Below, in pieces: positions 43,784 to 51,947 of a stretch of DNA of 64,000 nucleotides. Made by a program: the position numbers and the translations under genes. The notes under the pieces were generated by a model that ran no database searches, was not told the DNA's origin, and was given only the letters and a program-made list of their open reading frames with translations. The stretch spans positions 1-64,000 of the forward strand of contig NZ_WKJD01000016.1 of the NCBI RefSeq assembly GCF_009674665.1, written 5' to 3'. Positions within the stretch are counted from its first letter, which is position 1. Each line of letters starts with the position of its first letter. Source of the DNA: Agromyces kandeliae. GTDB taxonomy: Bacteria > Actinomycetota > Actinomycetes > Actinomycetales > Microbacteriaceae.

Positions 43784-45658
43784 ATGCTGGTGCTCGCCGC
43801 GAGCCTCCGCGCGATCCCGCGCGAGCGGCTCGCGGCCGCGCTGGCGGTGCGCGAACTCGATCACTCGAGCGTCCGGGACCTCTTCGACCTGGCCGAGGCA
43901 CTGACCGCGACCGACTCCATCGATCACGCCGTCGATCGTCTCGAGCGCCCATCGCTCGCCCTGCTCGCCGCCGCGGCGGCGACCTCCGACGACGCCGGTT
44001 GGACCGACCTCGACCGCCTGGCCGACGAACTGCGCGGGCTCGGGGCCGACGACCTCGCCGACGCACTGGCCGCGGATCCCGCCCCGGTGCTCGAGCGCCT
44101 CGAGGCGAGGCTCCTGCTGCTGCGCGACGGAGAGCGCATCCACGTGCCGACCGAGATCGCCGCACGGCTGCAGTCTCGGCTCGACGACGACCTGCCGAGC
44201 CTCGAATCCCTCGCGGGGCACGCGCCGCCGGTGGCCGTGCCCGGTGATCGTCCCGACACCGGCCTGCTCGATCGACGGGCCGCCGAGACGGCGCACGGCA
44301 CCGTCGCCGCGACCGCCGAGCTGCTGTCGGGGCTCGCCGTGCAGCCGGCCCGCGAGCTCGCCAAGGGCGGTTTCGCGCTGCCCGATGCGAAGCGCCTCGC
44401 CGAGGCCGCAGGGGTCGAGCTCGACGAGTTCCCCCGACTCGTGCGCCGTGCGATCGAGGCCGGGCTCATCGTCCGCGACGGCCCGGTCTGGCTCGAGTCC
44501 GACGCGGGCGCCGAGTGGATCATGCTCGGCACGGGCTCCCGGTGGACCCGGCTCGCGGAGGCCTGGCGCGCACGCATCCCCGCGCCGCTGCGCGACCTGG
44601 TCGTCCGCCGCAGCGAGGCGCTGAGCTCCTCGTCCATCCGGGACGACGTGGCCTGGTACTACCCCGGCGGCGGCGCCTGGCTCCGGGACGGCATGGACCG
44701 GCTCCTCGAGGATGCCGAGGCACTCGGCCTCGCGGTCGCCGGCGAACCGCTCGAGACGGCATCGCTCGTGCTCTCGGGCGACCTGGCCGGTGCCGCAGGG
44801 CGCCTCTCCCGCCACTTCCCGAAGCAGGTCGACAAGGTCTACGTCCAGCACGACCTCACGATCGTCTCCCCCGGCCCGCTCGAACCCTCCCTCGACGCAC
44901 GGCTCCGGGCGTTCGCGGAGGTCGAGGGTCGCGACCTCGCGTCGAGCTACCGCGTGACCGCGGCATCCGTCAACCGCGCGCTCGCGGCCGGCGACAGCGA
45001 GGAGGGCATCCGCGCCTTCCTCGAGGAGATCTCCCTGACGGGGATCCCGCAGCCGCTCGCCTACCTCCTGAGCGAGTCGGCGGCGCGGTTCGGGGCCGTC
45101 CGGGTCGGTGCGGCCGACGCGTCGGAGGCCCCCGCGCGCGCGTCCGTGCGTTCCGACGACCCGCAGCTGATCGGCACCCTCCTCGTCGACCAGTCCCTCT
45201 CGTCGCTCGGACTCCGACAGGACGGCGCGCACCGCCTGCTGTCGCGGTTCCCTCCCGACGTGGTCTTCTGGGGACTGAGCGACGCACGCTATCCGGTCGC
45301 CGCGGAGGATGCGGAGGGACGGATCGTGCGCCTCCGACGGCACCACGTCGGGCACGCGCCGACGCCGGCTCCGCGCACCGATCCGCTCGAGGCACTGCTC
45401 GACCGTCTCGCCGAAGCCGACGCCGAGGGCGGCACCGAACAGGCCTGGCTCGCGAGACAGCTCGAAGCGGCGGCGCGCGCGAAGGAGACGCTGACGGTCA
45501 CCGTCCGGATGCCCGGCGGCGACACGGCCGACTACCTCCTCGCCCCGGCGAGCGTCGCGAACGGCCGGCTCCGGGCCCGGGACCGCAAGTCCGACATCGA
45601 GCGGACACTGCCGATCTCCGCGATCGCCTCGGTCGCACCGGCACCCGCCGGCAGCTGA
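43784..45658 (+). CDS. helicase-associated protein, partner of XPB (Helicase_C_3-type), 624 aa
   Basis: Actinobacterial protein encoded directly before XPB. It has a winged-helix-like N-terminal half (DHSSVRDLFDLAEALTATD; KGGFALPDAKRLAEAAGV) and a C-terminal Helicase_C_3 (XPB/Ssl2-type) region near VYVQHDLTIVSPGPLEPSLDARLRAF (about residues 340-365) and DVVFWGL. No ATPase motifs. Presumed to recruit or regulate XPB. ATG at 43784; longer frames upstream overlap other genes. Confidence 0.87.
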   Translation: MLVLAASLRAIPRERLAAALAVRELDHSSVRDLFDLAEALTATDSIDHAVDRLERPSLALLAAAAATSDDAGWTDLDRLADELRGLGADDLADALAADPAPVLERLEARLLLLRDGERIHVPTEIAARLQSRLDDDLPSLESLAGHAPPVAVPGDRPDTGLLDRRAAETAHGTVAATAELLSGLAVQPARELAKGGFALPDAKRLAEAAGVELDEFPRLVRRAIEAGLIVRDGPVWLESDAGAEWIMLGTGSRWTRLAEAWRARIPAPLRDLVVRRSEALSSSSIRDDVAWYYPGGGAWLRDGMDRLLEDAEALGLAVAGEPLETASLVLSGDLAGAAGRLSRHFPKQVDKVYVQHDLTIVSPGPLEPSLDARLRAFAEVEGRDLASSYRVTAASVNRALAAGDSEEGIRAFLEEISLTGIPQPLAYLLSESAARFGAVRVGAADASEAPARASVRSDDPQLIGTLLVDQSLSSLGLRQDGAHRLLSRFPPDVVFWGLSDARYPVAAEDAEGRIVRLRRHHVGHAPTPAPRTDPLEALLDRLAEADAEGGTEQAWLARQLEAAARAKETLTVTVRMPGGDTADYLLAPASVANGRLRARDRKSDIERTLPISAIASVAPAPAGS

Positions 45659-45749
45659 CCGCCGCGAGCGCACGTTCCGGGTCGTCGCGGTCGAGGCATC
45701 CGTCGCCCTCGGAGCCGACCCCGGCAAACCCGGGATAGACTGGTCCGCT

Positions 45750-47393
45750 ATGTCAGACGGCCCCCTGATCGTCCAGAGCGATCGCACCGTGCTCCTCGAG
45801 GTGGCGAACCCGCTCGCCGAGGACGCGCGGCACGACCTCGCCATCTTCGCCGAGCTCGAGCGTGCGCCCGAGCACATCCACACGTACCGCATCACGCGGC
45901 TCGGCCTGTGGAACGCACGCGCGGCGGGCCACACGGCCGACGACATGCTGGGCACGCTCGAGCGCTACGCGAAGTTCCCGGTGCCGCAGACGGTCGCCGT
46001 CGACATGCGCGAGACCGTCGACCGATACGGCCGCCTCGTGGTCGACCGCACCGACGACGGCGCGCTGCGGCTCCGCAGCGACGACCTGGCGGTGCTCACC
46101 GAGGTCGCGGGCGCGAAGCGCATCGCGCCGCTGCTCACCGAGCGGGTGGACGACACGAGCTTCCTCGTCGAGGCTTGGGCGCGCGGCGCGCTGAAGCAGG
46201 AGCTCGTGAAGCTCGGGTGGCCCGCCGAGGACCTCGCGGGCTACACGCCCGGCACGCCGCACGAGATCGACCTCGAACAGGACGACTGGCACCTGCGCGA
46301 CTACCAGCAGAAGGCCGTCGACAACTTCTTCGAGGGCGGCTCGGGCGTCGTCGTGCTCCCCTGCGGTGCGGGCAAGACCCTCGTCGGCGCGGGCGCCATG
46401 GCGACCGCGAAGACCACGACGCTCATCCTCGTCACGAACACCGTCTCGGCACGCCAGTGGCGCGACGAGCTGCTGCGCCGCACGAGCCTCACCGCCGAGG
46501 AGATCGGCGAGTACTCAGGCCAGACCAAGGAGGTCAAGCCGGTCACGATCGCGACCTACCAGATCCTCACCGCCAAGCGGAAGGGCGAGTACGCGCACCT
46601 CGCGCTCCTCGACGCGCTCGACTGGGGGCTCGTGGTCTACGACGAGGTGCACCTGCTTCCCGCGCCCGTCTTCAAGCTCACCGCCGAGCTGCAGGCGCGG
46701 CGCCGGCTGGGGCTCACCGCGACGCTCGTCCGCGAGGACGGCCGCGAAGGCGACGTGTTCTCGCTGATCGGCCCCAAGCGGTTCGACGCGCCGTGGAAGG
46801 AGATCGAGGCGCAGGGCTTCATCTCCCCCGCCGCCTGCTACGAGGTGCGCATCGACCTGCCGCAGTCCGAGCGGCTCGCCTACGCGGCATCCGCCGACGA
46901 CGAGCGCTACCGCCTCGCCGCGACCGCGCCCGCGAAGCTCGGAGTCGTCAAGGAACTCGTGGCCAAGCACGCCGGTGAGCGCATCCTCGTGATCGGCCAG
47001 TACCTCGACCAGATCGACGAGCTCGCCGAGACGCTCGGCGCGCCGCAGCTGACGGGCGCCACGCCGGTCGACGAGCGCGAGCGGCTCTTCCAGGAGTTCC
47101 GCGACGGACGGACAACGGTGCTGGTGGTGTCGAAGGTCGCGAACTTCTCGGTGGACCTCCCCGAAGCCACGGTCGCGATCCAGGTGTCGGGCTCCTTCGG
47201 TTCGCGTCAGGAGGAGGCCCAGCGCCTCGGCCGCCTGCTCCGCCCCAAGGAGTCGGGTCTCTCGGCGAACTTCTACACGCTCGTCGCGCGCGACACGGTC
47301 GACCAGGACTTCGCGCTGAACCGCCAGCGGTTCCTCGCCGAGCAGGGCTACAGCTACACGATCCTCGACGCGCACGCCCTCGCGGCCGCCTGA
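45750..47393 (+). CDS. XPB/ERCC3-type DNA repair helicase, 547 aa
   Basis: SF2 DNA helicase homologous to eukaryotic XPB. N-terminal damage-recognition-like domain (1-170). Walker A LPCGAGKT with K209, DEVH at 298-301, TATLVREDGREGD (SAT-like motif plus the RED motif diagnostic of XPB), and C-terminal RecA domain with VSGSFGSRQEEAQRLGRLLRPK (motif VI). TAGACT at 45736-45741 is eight bases before ATG. It pairs with the helicase-associated gene just upstream. Its bacterial pathway is not well defined. Confidence 0.95.
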   Translation: MSDGPLIVQSDRTVLLEVANPLAEDARHDLAIFAELERAPEHIHTYRITRLGLWNARAAGHTADDMLGTLERYAKFPVPQTVAVDMRETVDRYGRLVVDRTDDGALRLRSDDLAVLTEVAGAKRIAPLLTERVDDTSFLVEAWARGALKQELVKLGWPAEDLAGYTPGTPHEIDLEQDDWHLRDYQQKAVDNFFEGGSGVVVLPCGAGKTLVGAGAMATAKTTTLILVTNTVSARQWRDELLRRTSLTAEEIGEYSGQTKEVKPVTIATYQILTAKRKGEYAHLALLDALDWGLVVYDEVHLLPAPVFKLTAELQARRRLGLTATLVREDGREGDVFSLIGPKRFDAPWKEIEAQGFISPAACYEVRIDLPQSERLAYAASADDERYRLAATAPAKLGVVKELVAKHAGERILVIGQYLDQIDELAETLGAPQLTGATPVDERERLFQEFRDGRTTVLVVSKVANFSVDLPEATVAIQVSGSFGSRQEEAQRLGRLLRPKESGLSANFYTLVARDTVDQDFALNRQRFLAEQGYSYTILDAHALAAA

Positions 47394-47400
47394 GTCGCGG

Positions 47401-48132
47401 TCAGGCGGATGCCTCCGCACGGCGCCGCGCGCGGCGCAGCCGTTCACCGACCCACCAGGCGAGCCGGTCGAGGGCCATCACGACGAGCCCGAGCACCGCG
47501 ATGTAGGCCACGACCCGGAGCATCTCGAGCAGCGATCCGAAGGGGCCGAGGGCGTCGGTGTCGAGGAACGGGTACGGGAACCGGTCGGGCACCTCGGGCA
47601 GGGCGAGCGCGCGCCACAGGAAGACGAGCCCGTAGGCGGCGGGGTAGACGAGCCACCACGCGGCATCCCGCCATCGCACGACGCGGTGCGGGCCGAACGC
47701 GACCCAGTCCACGAGGACCATGAGCGGCACGACGTAGTGCATGGCGAAGATCGCGCGATTCGCGAGCTCGTCCGTCGGGTCGGCGACGAAGAGGCCGGGG
47801 ATCGGGTTCTCGAAGTGGTTGAGCAGGACATGCGAGACGACCATGGTCGTGAGGATCCAGGTGGTCACGCCGCCCCGCAGCACGGGCGCCGGCGCCGCCG
47901 CGGTTCCGCGACGCGCCATCCAGTACAGCGCGCCGGCGAAGTAGGCGAAGACGATCACGTTGCTCTGGGTGGTGAAGTACGCCAGCCGTCGCTCGCCGGC
48001 GACGAGGCCCCACAGCACGACGAGCACGATCGCCACGCGCCACCAGAACGCCGGACTCGCCCAGACGTTCACGCGCAGGGCCTCGTCCGGGCACTGCTGC
48101 TCCCGGGTCCGATCGGCGGCGTCGACGCTCAC
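47401..48132 (-). CDS. Pr6Pr-family membrane protein, 243 aa
   Basis: About six hydrophobic helices. Markers include YFTTQSNVIVFAYF near residue 55, NHFENPIPGLFV and HYVVPLMVLVDW, all typical of the Pr6Pr (FAR-17a/AIG1-like) membrane family. GTG at 48132 has GAGAGG seven bases upstream. Function unknown; some eukaryotic relatives hydrolyse fatty-acid esters through conserved Thr and His residues. Confidence 0.8.
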   Translation of the reverse strand: MSVDAADRTREQQCPDEALRVNVWASPAFWWRVAIVLVVLWGLVAGERRLAYFTTQSNVIVFAYFAGALYWMARRGTAAAPAPVLRGGVTTWILTTMVVSHVLLNHFENPIPGLFVADPTDELANRAIFAMHYVVPLMVLVDWVAFGPHRVVRWRDAAWWLVYPAAYGLVFLWRALALPEVPDRFPYPFLDTDALGPFGSLLEMLRVVAYIAVLGLVVMALDRLAWWVGERLRRARRRAEASA

Positions 48133-48235
48133 CCCATCACCTCTCCTGGTCGAACGAGCGGGCGGATCGCGCGCCGCACGCAGAGGCTAGGCGGCGCCAT
48201 CCGATCGTGTCAATGCGTCCCCCGGCTCGGGAGGC

Positions 48236-48991
48236 TCAGCCTCGTGCGTATCGCAGGAAGAGCATGCGCTCGCCCGGGATGGCGTGCACCAGTCGCATCG
48301 TCCGCGGCTGCTCCTCGGCCGAGCCCGAGATCCGCGGAGCCGCGCCGCCGACGAGCACCGGGCTGAGCGTCACGCACAGCTCGTCGACCAGGTCCGCCTC
48401 GGCGAGGGCGCCGAGCAGGCCCGGTCCGCCCTCCGAGAGGATCGAGCGCATGCCGCGCCGCCCGAGTTCGGCCATGGCGCCCGCGAGGTCGACGCGGCGA
48501 TCGCCCGCGACGACCACGTCGGCGACCCGGGCGAGCGCGCCGCGCCGGTCGCGCGGTGCCGCCTCGCTCGTGACCACGATCGGCCGCGCGACCGCGTCGG
48601 CGAAGAACGGATGCCCCGGCTCGAGCCCGAGCCGCGACGACACGACCGCGAAGCGCGGCTGCGGGTCCCGACCGCGCGCGGCGCGCCACGAGGCATCCGA
48701 CTCGATGACCGCCGCACCTCCGTAGCCCTCGGCGCGGACCGTGCCCGACCCGACGAGCACCACGTCGGCGTGCGAGCGCAGCACCGACATCAGCCGCTGG
48801 TCCTCGGGGTCGCCGAGCCCGCCGCTGCGGCCGCCGAGGCTCGCCGCGCCGTCGAGGCTCTCGATCATGTTGACCCGGCAGAAGACGGCGTCCGGGCCGC
48901 CGCCGGAGTCGACGACGTCGACCGCGTACGCGGCGTGCATCCGATCCGCGTCGAACGGCGCGCGGTCGGCCCCCGTGATCCCGGAGCTCAC
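48236..48991 (-). CDS. RibD C-terminal (pyrimidine reductase)-like protein, 251 aa
   Basis: Dihydrofolate-reductase-fold enzyme of the RibD_C group. NMIESLDGAAS (substrate side), VVLVGSGTVRAEGYG and SILSEGGPGLLGALAEADLVDELCVTLSPVLVGG are typical of flavin-pathway pyrimidine reductases. It lacks the RibD deaminase half. GTG at 48991 overlaps the folP stop (GTGA). The two other genes of this operon are also cofactor-related. Whether it acts in riboflavin or folate-like metabolism is not settled. Confidence 0.87.
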   Translation of the reverse strand: MSSGITGADRAPFDADRMHAAYAVDVVDSGGGPDAVFCRVNMIESLDGAASLGGRSGGLGDPEDQRLMSVLRSHADVVLVGSGTVRAEGYGGAAVIESDASWRAARGRDPQPRFAVVSSRLGLEPGHPFFADAVARPIVVTSEAAPRDRRGALARVADVVVAGDRRVDLAGAMAELGRRGMRSILSEGGPGLLGALAEADLVDELCVTLSPVLVGGAAPRISGSAEEQPRTMRLVHAIPGERMLFLRYARG

Positions 48992-49872
48992 TGCGGACCG
49001 CCCGACTGCAGGTTGTGCTCGAGGAAGGCCGGCTCGCGCCATCCCTCGATCGCCTCGACCATCCGGACCGCGTCGACGGTCTCGCGCACGTTGTGGACCC
49101 GGACGATGCGGGCGCCCCGCCCGATGCAGTAGACCGCGGCGGCGAGGGAACCGGCGAGCCGATCGCGACGGTCCCGGCGCCCGAGGCTCTCGCCCACGAA
49201 GTCCTTGTTGGAGAGCGCGACGAGCAACGGAGGCCCGACCGCGGCGATCTCGTCGAGGCGCCTGGTGAGCTCGAGCGAGTGCAGGGTGTTCTTGTTCAGG
49301 TCGTGCCCCGGATCGATCACGATGCGCTCCTCGGGCAGTCCGTGCGCGCGAGCGAGGTCGATCCGATCGCGCAGGAACGCGGCGACCTCCGCGACGACGT
49401 CTCCGTACCGGGGCATGGGGTGCGGCGTCCGCGGCGCGGCGAGGCTGTGGGTGATCACGATCGTCGCGTCGCTGTCGGCGACGACGTCGGCCATGGCGGG
49501 GTCGTGGATCCCGGTCGTGTCGTTGATCACGTGCGCGCCGGCCGCGATGGCCCTGCGGGCGACTTCGGGGTGGAAGGTGTCGACCGAGACGACGGCACCC
49601 GATCCGGCGAGCGCCGCGACCACGGGAACGACGCGATCCGCCTCCTCGTCGACCGGGATGGGCGGTCCGGGCGCGAACTTCGCGCCGCCGACGTCGATCC
49701 AGTCGGCGCCGTCGGCCACCGCCGCGTGCGCGGCCTCGACGGCGCGGTCGAGTGCGAAGGTCGCCCCCCGGTCGTAGAACGAGTCGGGTGTGCGGTTCAC
49801 GATCGCCATGACCGCGACCTGACTGGCGAAGTCGAACTCGCGCGGGCCGATGCGCCGGAGCATGCCGCTCAC
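48988..49872 (-). CDS. folP2: FolP2-type dihydropteroate synthase homologue, 294 aa
   Basis: TIM-barrel pterin-binding protein. It has NRTPDSFYDRG (in place of the classic NVTPDSFSDGG), IDVGGAKFAPG, ISVDTF-like VVSVDTFHPE, INDTTGIHDP and IDPGHDLNKNT. This variant pattern matches mycobacterial FolP2, which is reported not to be a working DHPS, unlike FolP1. GTG at 49872 overlaps the ferredoxin-reductase stop (GTGA); an alternative ATG is at 49863. Function should therefore not be assumed to be folate synthesis. Confidence 0.86.
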   Translation of the reverse strand: MSGMLRRIGPREFDFASQVAVMAIVNRTPDSFYDRGATFALDRAVEAAHAAVADGADWIDVGGAKFAPGPPIPVDEEADRVVPVVAALAGSGAVVSVDTFHPEVARRAIAAGAHVINDTTGIHDPAMADVVADSDATIVITHSLAAPRTPHPMPRYGDVVAEVAAFLRDRIDLARAHGLPEERIVIDPGHDLNKNTLHSLELTRRLDEIAAVGPPLLVALSNKDFVGESLGRRDRRDRLAGSLAAAVYCIGRGARIVRVHNVRETVDAVRMVEAIEGWREPAFLEHNLQSGGPQ

Positions 49873-51104
49873 GCGGCGGCGCCGATCCCGGCGAGCGGCA
49901 CCTCGACGTCGGCGAGCACGGCCGGATCGACCGGCACGCGCGTGCGGATCAGCCGTTGCACCTCGTCGTTCACGTCCCACACGTTCACGTTCATCCCGGC
50001 GACGACGCGCCCGTCGAGGACCCAGAAGGCGATGCACTCGCGTGCGGCGAGGTCGCCGCGCACGACGAGATCCGCCCGGTCGGCGAGCTCGCCGTAGCCC
50101 GAGTACTCCATGCCGAGGTCGTACTGGTCGGTGTAGAAGTACGGGATCTCGTCGTACTCCACCTCCTCGCCCGCGAGCACGCGCCCGACCGCGCGCCCGC
50201 TCGCGTCGGCATTGGCCCAGTGCTCGACGCGCAACCGGTGGCCGAGGGTCGGGTTGAGCACGTTCGCGACGTCGCCGGCGGCGTAGACGCCGTCCGCGCT
50301 CGTGCGGAACGCGGCGTCCGTCACGATGCCGTCGTCGACCGTGAGGCGAGCGGATGCCGCGAGCTCGACGTTCGGCGTCGCGCCGATGCCGACGACGACG
50401 AGGTCGGCCGGCACCTCCTCGCCCGTCGAGAGCACGACGCCCCGCACGCGACCGCGCTCCCCGTCGATGGCCGAGACCGCGACCCCGTCGCGCACGTCGG
50501 CGCCGTGCTCCCGGTGCAGGTCGGCGAACATGCCGCCGAGCTCGCGCCCGACGGCGCCGACGAGGGGCGCCTCGCCGCGTCCGAGCACTGTGACGGCGTC
50601 GCCGTAGCCGCGTGCGGCGGCGGCCACCTCGAGGCCGATCCAGCTCGAGCCGATGACGACGACGCGCCGGTCGCCTCGTCGGAGCGCCGTCCGCAGGCGG
50701 GTGGCGTCGGGCAGGGTCCGCAGCACGTGGACCCCCCGGAGGCCCGCACCTGGGCCCTCGAACCGCCGGGGCGAGGACCCGGTCGCGAGGAGCAGCCGGT
50801 CCCATCCGAGGTCGCCCGCGTCGGTCGCGAGGGTGCGCGCGTCGGGGTCGAGCTCGGTGGCGCGCACCCCGAGGCGCAGGTCGACGCCGTGGTCGCGGTA
50901 CCACGCGGCATCCAGCGGGTAGATCGCACCGGACGGTTCGTCGCCGGCGAGGTACCCCTTCGAGAGCGGCGGCCGTTCGTACGGCCTCCGCCGCTCCTCG
51001 GTCACCACCACGATCTCGTCATCGACCCCGTGCTCGCGCATCGATTCGACCGCGCGCGCCGCGGTCAGGCCGCCACCGACGACCACCACCCGTTCGCGTG
51101 CCAT
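49869..51104 (-). CDS. NAD(P)H/FAD ferredoxin reductase-like oxidoreductase, 411 aa
   Basis: Pyridine-nucleotide-disulfide-type reductase without active cysteines. FAD Rossmann VVVVGGGLTAARAVE at 6-20, NAD motif VVVIGSSWIGLEVAAAARG at about 148-166, the second FAD motif GVYAAGDVANV, and a Reductase_C domain with PYFYTDQYDLGMEYSGY. It likely passes electrons from NAD(P)H to a ferredoxin or oxygenase. First gene of a three-gene overlapping operon with folP2 and the RibD-like protein. No partner ferredoxin is in the window. Confidence 0.9.
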   Translation of the reverse strand: MARERVVVVGGGLTAARAVESMREHGVDDEIVVVTEERRRPYERPPLSKGYLAGDEPSGAIYPLDAAWYRDHGVDLRLGVRATELDPDARTLATDAGDLGWDRLLLATGSSPRRFEGPGAGLRGVHVLRTLPDATRLRTALRRGDRRVVVIGSSWIGLEVAAAARGYGDAVTVLGRGEAPLVGAVGRELGGMFADLHREHGADVRDGVAVSAIDGERGRVRGVVLSTGEEVPADLVVVGIGATPNVELAASARLTVDDGIVTDAAFRTSADGVYAAGDVANVLNPTLGHRLRVEHWANADASGRAVGRVLAGEEVEYDEIPYFYTDQYDLGMEYSGYGELADRADLVVRGDLAARECIAFWVLDGRVVAGMNVNVWDVNDEVQRLIRTRVPVDPAVLADVEVPLAGIGAAA

Positions 51105-51176
51105 GTCGCGAGTCTTGCACGGCCGCCCGCGAGCGTCGAAGGCTCAGGGCATCCGCTCGCACCGCGTTCGAGCAAT

Positions 51177-51210
51177 TCCCAGCCAAGTTCCAGCCCACGC
51201 GCAGCAGAAT
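51177..51210 (+). promoter_or_regulatory. 11-base-spaced direct repeat at the response-regulator promoter
   Basis: TCCCAGCC (51177-51184) and TTCCAGCC (51188-51195) are tandem copies with an 11-base period, the spacing used by OmpR/PhoB-type dimers. They overlap the -35 region of the CAGAAT -10 at 51205-51210. Autoregulation is inferred. Confidence 0.55.
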
Positions 51211-51216
51211 CGTTGC

Positions 51217-51906
51217 ATGAGCGACGGACCACGCATCCTCATCGTCGACGACGAGCCCAACATCCGCGACCTGCTGACGACGAGCCTCCGGTTCGCCGGC
51301 TTCGCGGTGCGCGCCGTGGCCAACGGCGCGCAGACCATCTCGGCCGTGCTCGAGGAGGAGCCCGACCTGATCATCCTCGACGTCATGCTGCCCGACATGA
51401 ACGGCTTCGGCGTCACCAAGCGGTTGCGGTCGGCCGGCTACACGGCGCCGATCCTCTTCCTCACTGCGAAGGACGACACGGAGGACAAGATCACGGGCCT
51501 CACGGTCGGCGGCGACGACTACGTCACGAAGCCGTTCAGCCTCGATGAGATCGTCGCGCGCATCCGCGCCATCCTGCGCCGTACGATGCACGCCGAGGAG
51601 GACGCGGTGATCCGCACCGGCGAGCTCACCATGGACCAGGACACGCACGAGGTGCTCGTCGGCGACACGCCCGTCGAGCTCTCCCCCACCGAGTTCAAGT
51701 TGCTGCGGTACCTGATGCTGAACCCCAACCGGGTGCTGTCGAAGGCGCAGATCCTCGACCACGTGTGGGAGTACGACTTCAACGGCGACGCGGGCATCGT
51801 CGAGAGCTACATCTCGTACCTCCGTCGCAAGCTCGACCAGCACTCCTCGGAGCCGCTCATCCAGACCAAGCGCGGCTTCGGGTACATGCTGAAGTCGAGG
51901 TCCTAG
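51217..51906 (+). CDS. OmpR/PhoB-family response regulator, 229 aa
   Basis: Receiver domain with acidic pocket D11/D12, phosphoacceptor D55 (LIILDVMLP), and K105 (YVTKPF); winged-helix DNA-binding domain in the second half (VELSPTEFKLLRYLM, VESYISYLRRKLD, TKRGFGYMLK). ATG at 51217 is six bases after CAGAAT, a probable leaderless start. Forms a two-component system with the kinase 41 bases downstream. The pair resembles MprA/TcrA-type systems, but the signal is unknown. Confidence 0.94.
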   Translation: MSDGPRILIVDDEPNIRDLLTTSLRFAGFAVRAVANGAQTISAVLEEEPDLIILDVMLPDMNGFGVTKRLRSAGYTAPILFLTAKDDTEDKITGLTVGGDDYVTKPFSLDEIVARIRAILRRTMHAEEDAVIRTGELTMDQDTHEVLVGDTPVELSPTEFKLLRYLMLNPNRVLSKAQILDHVWEYDFNGDAGIVESYISYLRRKLDQHSSEPLIQTKRGFGYMLKSRS

Positions 51907-51938
51907 TACAGGCCCGGTACAGGGAGGATCCGTAGACT
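51906..51938 (+). promoter_or_regulatory. second 11-base direct repeat and promoter ahead of the kinase
   Basis: GTACAGG occurs at 51906-51912 and again at 51917-51923, an exact repeat with an 11-base period. TAGACT (51933-51938) follows, nine bases before the kinase ATG. The kinase thus seems to have its own promoter with an OmpR-type tandem site, separate from that of the regulator. Confidence 0.55.
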
Positions 51939-51947
51939 CGGCCCGCC

